NCBI RefSeq assembly: GCF_964204645.1
Contig: NC_134025.1
Location: 10,731,001 to 10,795,000, forward strand
Direction of reading: 5' to 3'
Length of the DNA: 64,000 nucleotides
Source: Tubulanus polymorphus
Lineage: Eukaryota > Nemertea > Palaeonemertea > Tubulaniformes > Tubulanidae
A program made the position numbers and the translations under genes. The notes beneath the pieces were generated by a model. It ran no database searches. It saw only the letters and a program-made list of their open reading frames with translations, and was not told the DNA's origin. Positions 56,602 to 64,000 of the stretch are shown here, piece by piece (position 1 is the first letter of the stretch; each line of letters opens with the position of its first letter).

Positions 56602-59600
56602 CATCAGAACGAAGGATGGCAGTGGATGCAGTGTACATTGTGTCGATCGCTGCAACAAGGTTTGAATGTTTATCACAAGGCAAAAACTAGAAAAGTTGAA
56701 TGGCCATCTCAGAAAAATGATCAACGGCGACCCATCCAGGTATGCAGTGATTGCACAATTCAGCATTGAACCTTAAACCTTGTTTATTTCCTTCACAGAG
56801 AAAAAATGGAAACTACTATCCGCCACTGTTAGGACCTTTGAACTTTTATTTCAATGCTATATATACAAAATAACGAGATAAAACATTAACATGAATACAA
56901 GAGACCCAATGGCTTAGGTGGTGGTTTGACAATATTCAAAATCTTAGTCCATCCATCATTAGAAAAGTTATAACACAATATTAGATAAATCACTTCACTT
57001 CAACAAAGTTTGCTAATAATTTGGTCGTCGGATTAGACTCAAAAAATTTTAGGTCACGGGATACATGGTCCAGTTTCTCGGCAAGCTTCTCCAGTTTTTT
57101 TAGATTTAATGGCGAGGTAGGTACCTATACCGGCACCACCAGATGGTGCAACAAAACACTGGGTCATTCGTGGTGAAAATCAGTTCATTACAATTAAATT
57201 TGAACTTGATTTTTAGGCTTCCAGATATGAAAATGATATATTGGATCTGAAGATGCTGAAAATTGATATACTAATGAGAAAAATAGATGGGAATTTAATT
57301 GAAATTTAGAAGGAAATTGAAGCACGGTTACTCAGTAACACCACTAACTATCCTGGTGGATTATCGGTGAATCTTCGCTTCCCTCAGTTGTTGCCGGTAT
57401 CCCAATGCATTGTCTGTCATATCTACGTACGGACCAATAGGCCTCTGACCTTTTTAGTTGCTAATAAATTAGTTCATAGGGTAATGTCTATTTCAACCTG
57501 ACTTGAGAGCATTCTGGGTGGCCTAGCTCACTAATTTTTGGTAGTACATACCTGATAAAGGTCTTAATAGGACCAGAAAGGACAGGCAGTTGACCTAAAT
57601 CATCATTTTTTAATCCATTTGAAACTGTGTTGAAGGATATCCAAAAAGTCTTCACTGAAAGGGTTTAAATGAAGTGAAGTGACTCCATGATTTGAAAGTT
57701 TAACAATATGTTTCCATGCCTACATACCAAACTTCAGTTGGTAGGCATGGAGACATATTGTTAAACTTTCAAATCATGGAGTCTCTTTTCTCTCAGGAAC
57801 CCCTCTCAATGCATATTTTTTGGATATCCTTCAATACAGTTTCAAATGGATTAAAAAATGATGATTTAGGTCGACTGCCAATGCATTCTGGTCCTAATAA
57901 GACTTTTATCAGGTATGTACCACCAAAACTGACTGAGGTAGGCCACCCTGTATGCTCTCAAGTCAGGTTGAAATAGACATTAGTTGATTGGCTAATTTGT
58001 TGATGTTTTGATGCAACCAACCAGTTAGCAACTGTATTTGTGTATCTGATTAAAGAAAGAAGGCTCGTCTTGTTTCAGGATGCTATGACGCCTTATACCA
58101 CACTAGATGACGCTTTTTCCTCCATTTTCAATTATATGTCCATGTCGTCCAGGCAATGCAAGGTATGTTTACAATGATGATACGGTAAATTTCCTTCTGT
58201 TGTGTAACTACAGTAAACGTGACATCAGACATCACCACATTGACAGCTCAAACGCAATGACAAATTTGATAGGTAGACAGTCTTTTAAATCCCTCACCAT
58301 GTACCCCAATGCGGATGCAATGCACTAAAAATTGGTATAATATACAATTGATACACCGCATCAAAGTGTACATACCGTGAAAGGGTTACCTATTATGGAT
58401 ATACCAATTGTTTTTTTCGGGTTTAGGTATTTTTAGTTAGGCCTAATATGATTTGAATTGCACATTAAGCCTATTTTACCTTTTTAGCGATTTTACAACA
58501 GTTGTTCCAGTTCGAATAAGAATCGCCACGACAACGTTCACTGCAACCGATTTCACTCGGAATCTTATCGAAGAATCAACGTACAGAATCCAGTAAGTGC
58601 AATCAATTAAATTGCAAAATTTATGGGTAAAGCCACATGCCGGACTGCACTTGCAGTTAATACAGTATTATTGTACTGTATATGTGACCGTAGTCCTATA
58701 CCTAGCTCAGGTCAACTTACAACCCCAACTAGATCATTTTAAGAACAGCTGAGCAGTAATACACACGCGACTGTTGATTGTCGATTCATTTTCCTCACGA
58801 TCTTAAGAGCACTCGGGTTGACTATGACTCGATCATCGCCAGAGTCTCGTGGTTTGTTGACTCGTCATTATTTTCTATAAGTCATGTGACGCAATGCTCA
58901 TCACTGATTGGCTACGACGATAGATCCGCCGTAGGAAATAGAACTTGTTCTATGCGTGCGATTTGGCTTAAGATCGATCCTCGATCACGTGCGAGTACAC
59001 TCATGTCGAAAAAGTTCTCCGATTAAGAAATCGCAGATATGACTACGTGCGATGCAACGATCTGATCGGATCTTAGTCGACCTGAATTATGCTTCATCCT
59101 GTCTCATAAGAGAGATTTAGGGCCTATTATTATAACTCTAGAAGTTTTAGCTTAAACATGTGGGGTGAGTACTGTGGGTCCATGAGCCAGTTCCACACTC
59201 AGGCCATCCAAGGGATGACTAATTCGTTTCGCTCAGAGTAAAATACAGAAGACAGCTCTTGCCACAGCTCTTGCCTCGGAGCTGATTGTCTTTGATTATC
59301 GCCTGCCACAAAAAAATGTCTTAAAAGTCCCTACACTACCGCTAATTCATATAATGACGACCCATCATCGCATAGACTGTCTGGGGTGAAAGTTCATCGG
59401 TCCCATGAGATACGAGGCAATGTCTGTATAATTGAGAACTGTGGTATCGGAGCCCAGGACATGGTTCCCGTGGAACAGGGAAGTTGGGATAAACTTGGGA
59501 ATTTAGAAATGATAATTCCCAGTTTAGGAATTTGAGAAATGTTCCTCAAATCAGGGAAATATTTGGGCGTTTCCTTTACATTTCATGTATTGTGTTTACT

Positions 59601-60146
59601 AAGGCGGGCAATTTTTCTTTAGCAATTTCCCTTGAAAATCACCTTAATGTCAATCAGTCACCACTAAAGTGTTGACTGAAGTATGATATCTGTTCATTTT
59701 TATGAAGGCCCTTTTTTCATTGGAGAAAATTGAAAATTACCCTTGAAGTACTTGGAAAAAGCCTGCGAATATTTAATTCATGTAATGGTGGGAACCAGGA
59801 GTAGTCAATTAAACTACTGGGGCCGGTTGCTCAAAAGTTGGTAAGCGTTAACCAGTGGATAGTTGATATGGTGACAATTGAAATTTCATTGTTACTATGG
59901 TATTTAACGACCGGTTATCTTTAACCAACTTTTGAGCAACTGGCCCCCGGTAACTTTATATATAACAACTAAGTAATCAATGTTTTCTTCACTTTACAGT
60001 TGCAGATGGCCGAAGATGTACACGTCGTATTAGAACCAGGAGCTTACACGATCACGGCCGGTTCATGGGGAACACAGAATAAACAACAAACACACGTAGT
60101 CCGTATCAATGATAATCAATCCGTCGACTTAGACTTTGTGATTTAA
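56602..60146 (+). CDS. AKIP1: AKIP1 homologue (A-kinase-interacting protein 1), four exons
   Basis: Small protein that in vertebrates binds the PKA catalytic subunit and affects NF-kB p65 and mitochondria. Exons 56602-56739, 58079-58162, 58488-58592 and 60000-60146 are all phase 0. Exon 1 encodes CRSLQQGLNVYHKAKTRKVE, matching the N-terminal helix of AKIP1. Exon 2 gives DAFSSIFNYMSMSSRQC and exon 3 RFYNSCSSSN, corresponding to the conserved FMDYTSSQCGKYY region. Exon 4 encodes VVLEPGAYTITAGS and THVVRINDNQSVDLDFVI, the conserved C-terminal beta region. The start is uncertain: the exon follows an AG acceptor, and the first in-frame ATG is at 56626 (149 residues); an upstream exon may add more. 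A foldback element (57482-57982) sits in the first intron. Polyadenylation signal AATAAA at 60326. Confidence 0.8.
57140..57345. repeat. Dispersed repeat shared with 14580-14845
   Basis: Moderate similarity in the same block order (ACCAGATGG, GTGAAAATCAGTTCATT, TTTTTAGGCTTCC, ACTAATGAGAAAAA, GAAATTGAAGC). AKIP1 intron 1. Confidence 0.55.
57482..57982. mobile_element. Foldback family 3, full copy 2 (501 bp)
   Basis: Starts TAATGTCTATTTCAACCTGA and ends TCAGGTTGAAATAGACATTA. The arms of about 235 bases meet at a small hairpin TACCAAACTTCAGTTGGTA. It contains an 86-codon repeat ORF (57716-57976). Lies in AKIP1 intron 1. Confidence 0.85.
59817..59950. mobile_element. Miniature foldback, GGGGCCGGTTGCTCAAAAG ends
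   Basis: CTGGGGCCGGTTGCTCAAAA to TTTTGAGCAACTGGCCCCCG, 134 bp. The inner sequence GTTAACCAGTGGATAG pairs loosely with CGGTTATCTTTAAC. It lies just before AKIP1 exon 4. Confidence 0.75.
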
Positions 60147-60325
60147 TATGAATATTTCATGTTTGGATGATTAAAAAGCGTGTTGTGCCTGGTGAGAGTT
60201 CAGTTAGTGAATATGAATGTCATTGTTTGGCTGTGTGGATAACGTTTGTCTGGAACCTGTGTATGCCTCGATCATTTTATAGAATGTATTCGAATATTTG
60301 AGTAGATTTGTAGGTTTTTTACGCG

Positions 60326-60331
60326 AATAAA
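60326..60331 (+). terminator. AKIP1 polyadenylation signal
   Basis: AATAAA 180 bases after the AKIP1 stop codon. Confidence 0.55.
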
Positions 60332-60574
60332 ATATTTTAATATATAATACGTATGGAAATGTAATTTGTGTTGCGCTATATTTTCAAATTATTTAAGTAA
60401 TGTCTTGCAGTCGAATTCTTGGCATTTAGGAACAATGGAACTGAGTTGAGGGATAACTGCAAATTTTGACCCCCTCTTCAAAATGGTCGTCATCCCCTCG
60501 GTGTGAAAAAATGGATCATAGGAACATGGAATTAGATAAGGAGTCTACAAACTACCTATGCCTATAAGGATGTA

Positions 60575-60716
60575 CAGTGGAACCTCGTTACAACGATTAC
60601 AACGAACTACAACGATTCAACGGATAAAACCGTTGTAAGGCAATTTCATTAATTTCATAGTGGATATAACGAACATTTTCTGGTCCCATGAAGTTCGTTG
60701 TAACAAGGTTCTACTG
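60575..60716. mobile_element. GGAACCTCGTTA inverted-repeat MITE, 142 bp, TSD TA
   Basis: CAGTGGAACCTCGTTACAAC on the left and GTTGTAACAAGGTTCTACTG on the right, flanked by TA (60573-60574, 60717-60718). Cleanest copy of the family also seen at 20868-21473 and 23518-23687. TA duplication and CAGT/ACTG ends suggest the Tc1-mariner-pogo group. Confidence 0.8.
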
Positions 60717-60718
60717 TA

Positions 60719-63564
60719 CATCTCGAAAGGAATAACTATGTTGCTATCTATTCTCTGGAGCATAGATGGGCCCCTATTGTTGTTGGAATGCTTTCAAGAT
60801 TTTCGGTACATGATCATGAGGCTTCTGCGAAAGGATTGCACTTTTTCTTCCTTGTCTTTCTGTCAAAAAATGCCTTGGCATTATCCTTCAATACGATCAA
60901 AGGCCTTCAGCGCTCTTGGACGGCATCATTAGATCAAGACTTAGGTTCTGCTATGGTAGACCCAGCTTAATCCAGATACCGGTAGTTTGGGATCAATGAA
61001 ATCCATCTTGTTTACGAGAAATCCAGATTTAACTACATGTTAATGCATTATGTATGTGGACCATGAATAATATCTGGATTACTGTAGATAAAACTGATCT
61101 GGATTAAGACCACTAGACAAACTGCGCCAGTTTCCACAGAGAGAACCTGTCGCCAAAAGCACAGAGCAACAACAGGGAAGATCTCAGAAAGAGTTTTTGT
61201 TTCATGGCGTTCACTAGCACAATACAGTACAATCCCCTATTTTCTCGAGTAAAGTATACTTTTTTAGGCGAATTACATGCAGTTGAAATACATATTGTAG
61301 GGATCATATTTTGATGGACTTTCAGAGAAAATTGTTAATCCTTCAGCGTCCTGGATACTACCATGACATTCCAGGTTACATGACAAATGTAGGAGTTCCA
61401 AATAACATCCATATTAAAAACGTAGCCAATAATGAAAAGGCAAAAAGAGACTCATGATTAAGTAGATGGAGATTTTATTCCAAACACTTACTAAGTTATT
61501 AACATTATACTTGTACATGTAGCCAGTTGCATTTAGACATTGTTCGATTATTCTCTTAAGGAAACAAAAATATGGCTTTTTACGTAAGCAATCAGTTAAT
61601 GGTTTTGTATATTATCGACTTTATGGTGATATATACCTACCATGCCTACGCATCCTAATCTTCCAGTTATTTAGCTTCTTAGACAAGGATGAAATAATCG
61701 TTATATTGGAAAACAAACGCAAAAAAACATACCCTGCTTTGCGATGTACAATATTTGTGAGATTTACAAAATATCACAAAATTATCTATGAAGCTCCCTT
61801 AAATTGCAGAATCACATACTGTGTAAGTGGTCTTAAGGTGTCAGATTAGCGGTAAAGCTTGCTACACTCAAAAAGAAATAGCCACTGAAAATTTTTTGTC
61901 AGTGCTTTTGGAGGCAGTTATCTAAACTGGGGGACACTATACAAAATTATTCGCAAAGCATCTGCGATTACAGTTTTTGCACAGAAATTTGCACAGCGTG
62001 CGCAGGCAAACTTGACAAGCGATCCGTTGCATGCAAAAATCGTACCGAGCAAACTTGTTTGATATTTTTCCAAGGAAATTTCAGTTGTATGTGACCAAGC
62101 ATTATCAAATATGTTGAATAGCCAGATTCAGGCTACAAACATCAAAAGCTGCAACTCCAATTTCCTTGGCGTTATACACTATAAAGACATTGACTTTTCA
62201 ATGCGATAAACCACTTTCGATGTGACGGGTGAAATATAATTAAGTTTCCTGTAAGGTAAATATCCAAGCAAAGTATGCTTCACCGTAGGACACAAAAACA
62301 GTCCTTTAAATTAATTCACACAATGACCATAGACCTGCAAATGACTGTCCATGATATGATGACTTAAACAACACAAACCTAGATGAAGTAAACGGGCAAT
62401 AAAAATGACACGAAAAGGACTACACAAATAAAAATATCACAAATTTGTATAACTTCCCGCGGGACTTAAAAATGACTAACATTCGAAATGCAAATGTAGA
62501 TGAGTAAAAATATATGCAATGAGATCAGCAAAAATTGCTGATGCAACTTCACGGGTAAAACAGTAAAATAAACAAATAGCTTTTCAGAAGCAGCAACTCG
62601 AGATTAATGTTTTGTGCTCAACGAACGAAGGAAAAGTTCGACCTGTTATTTTCTATAGGCAAAATCTCAGGCCTCTAATCCAAGCCACATCATGTAGGAA
62701 ATCAGATAAGACAGACGCTTGGCTAGCAACAAGTCAACTGTCCAGTAGAAAATTGATAAAATTTTGTTCCACGGGCTAAATCTAACTTAAAAAAAAAAAA
62801 CAACAAAAACAGATTTACAAGATACGCTTTTGAGTTTTATGGCCACCAAAACAGCCACATACACAAACTAGGGGGCCAAGAACACCATGCCCACTTGGTT
62901 AAATGTTTTTCGATTTGACAATCTTACAATTCAATGCCATCTGGTGAAGAAACACTGTAATCAATGACCTTAAAACTCGCCACAATCATAGAATATGTCA
63001 TGAGCTACATGATGGCCACCAATCACGTAAAAATTGACTGATCTGATGGTAGACCATTAGCAAGCTACATCTTTCAAAATTCAGACCAATATGACTATGA
63101 AGTGCTGATTTTGATGAATAACAATGGCCACCAGTCAGTTATTTTGATTTGGGTCAGGCCAGTTTTTTGGCTGCAGATGTGTTTAAAGTAGATACACGTG
63201 TAAACCAATATCAAGACAATCCTTTGAAGCATTTTCAAAACTTATCAAGATAATTGCAAATGGGCAAAAAGCGATTGCATGCCCGCTGGCACTAAAGTCC
63301 CAAGTGGGCTTGAAAAGAAAAGACAAATATACATTTACTGGCTGAACAGAAAATACAGTTAGTATATATACACAAACAATACATGCCCTGATACTGAGGA
63401 CAAAATACTGGCAGTATTCATAAGATGTTTTCAATTTCACAATTGATTTACAAGGGTAGCTCAATAGTAGAATCCCCCTTACTCGTTGATGTCTCTGAGA
63501 CAATAGTTATTTTCTCAGAGTTTCCTCGATATCGAGTTCAGAATCATGGAATGTGATAGTACAA
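60719..63564. other. Right-hand stretch without a recognised gene
   Basis: AT-rich, unique-looking and free of recognisable coding sequence. On the minus strand, AATAAA occurs at about 61473-61478, so this may be the long 3' UTR of a minus-strand gene beyond the right edge. ORFs at 60660-60970 and 63183-63503 have no domain. Confidence 0.3.
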
Positions 63565-63795
63565 CAGGGTGGCCACTTTCTTCAGGAAATTTCCTCTTCT
63601 TTAAAAGTCAGGGAATAATTGGGGGATTTTGTAAAAAAAAAGCTTAAAATCAGGGAAAAGTCAGTATAAAATCAAACAGTTCCTATGTTTTACATATTTG
63701 ACTGTGATAATTGATTGGCTTTCTTAGCACATTGACTCAGGGCAAACAACGTGTACATGTCAGGGAAAAAGGAAATATTAAAAGTGGCCATCCTG
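63565..63795. mobile_element. hAT-like miniature element, TIR CAGGGTGGCCAC, copy 3
   Basis: CAGGGTGGCCACTTT to AAAGTGGCCATCCTG. It shares TTTTGTAAAAAAA, AAATCAGGGAAA, TAAAATCAAACAGTT and a GTTTTACATATTTGACTGT block with 6973-7260. Flanks TAGTACAA and TAGTAGTA may be a diverged 8-bp duplication, as expected of hAT. Confidence 0.7.
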
Positions 63796-64000
63796 TAGTA
63801 GTATAGTAATACAAAAAAAAAATATTTCAACATGAGCGGTTGACTGAGCGCTGAGTAAGGAGGAATCTACTGTACATGTAGTTGAATTTACAAGAATCTT
63901 GATGGAATATGAGTTAGCATTGATAGCATAGCACATTCAATGTTGACTAGATAGTACCGTACTGTTAACACTGCCTGATAAAGCGGCGTAAAAACCGGCC

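Noticed and set aside
55999-57976. 72- and 86-codon ORFs with similar sequence (FQIMESLFS, FIRYV.PKL)
   Set aside because: They are the arms of the foldback family 3 elements, not genes.

Overview
The window is nuclear DNA of a bilaterian animal, most likely a marine invertebrate such as a lophotrochozoan (inferred). Genes have many short exons with GT-AG introns, the DNA is AT-rich, and dozens of short inverted-repeat mobile elements fill the introns and spacers. The gene content (PRMT3, Tat-SF1, a VGLL2/3-type vestigial, DNAJC8, AKIP1) is ordinary metazoan. I cannot name the species. There are no bacterial features, operons or CRISPR arrays.

Layout. (1) 221-514, minus: first coding exon of PRMT3, running off the left edge, head-to-head with (2) 2573-20060, plus: an HTATSF1 (Tat-SF1/CUS2) splicing-factor gene in eight recognised coding exons. 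Its 11.3-kb fifth intron holds a TATA-box promoter-like region with a seven-codon exon (13800-13820), an unrecognised minus-strand ORF near 7.7 kb, a diverged duplicated segment and many mobile elements. (3) 20.1-27.9 kb: gene-free, rich in miniature inverted-repeat elements. (4) 27924-32906, plus: a vestigial-like (VGLL2/3 type) gene with a complete TDU domain. (5) 35887-40358, plus: DNAJC8 in nine exons. (6) 44727-47114, minus: a three-exon gene for an unrecognised 396-residue nuclear-looking protein ending in an LxxLL motif, convergent with DNAJC8. (7) 48065-49545: a GAT microsatellite and the 3' end of a decayed non-LTR retrotransposon. (8) 51150-52130, plus: an intronless rhodopsin-like GPCR. 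(9) 56602-60146, plus: an AKIP1 homologue in four recognised exons. (10) 60.7-64 kb: no recognised gene.

The genes do not form one pathway. HTATSF1 and DNAJC8 both act around spliceosomes. Vestigial-like proteins are TEAD cofactors, and the gene-poor flanks of this one are where enhancers would be expected.

The most unusual signal is a family of foldback repeats (777-995 and 29413-29636, plus a decayed relative at 3231-3267). Their centres carry the hammerhead ribozyme core CTGATGA-stem-GAAA, in the very short stem III form known from Penelope-like retroelements. Other notable structures are two PIF/Harbinger-like miniature elements with exact 3-bp TWA target duplications, one of which interrupts one copy of an old duplicated segment; a nested insertion with a 5-bp target duplication; a foldback with minisatellite arms; and an excess of the octamer TAGGCCTA.
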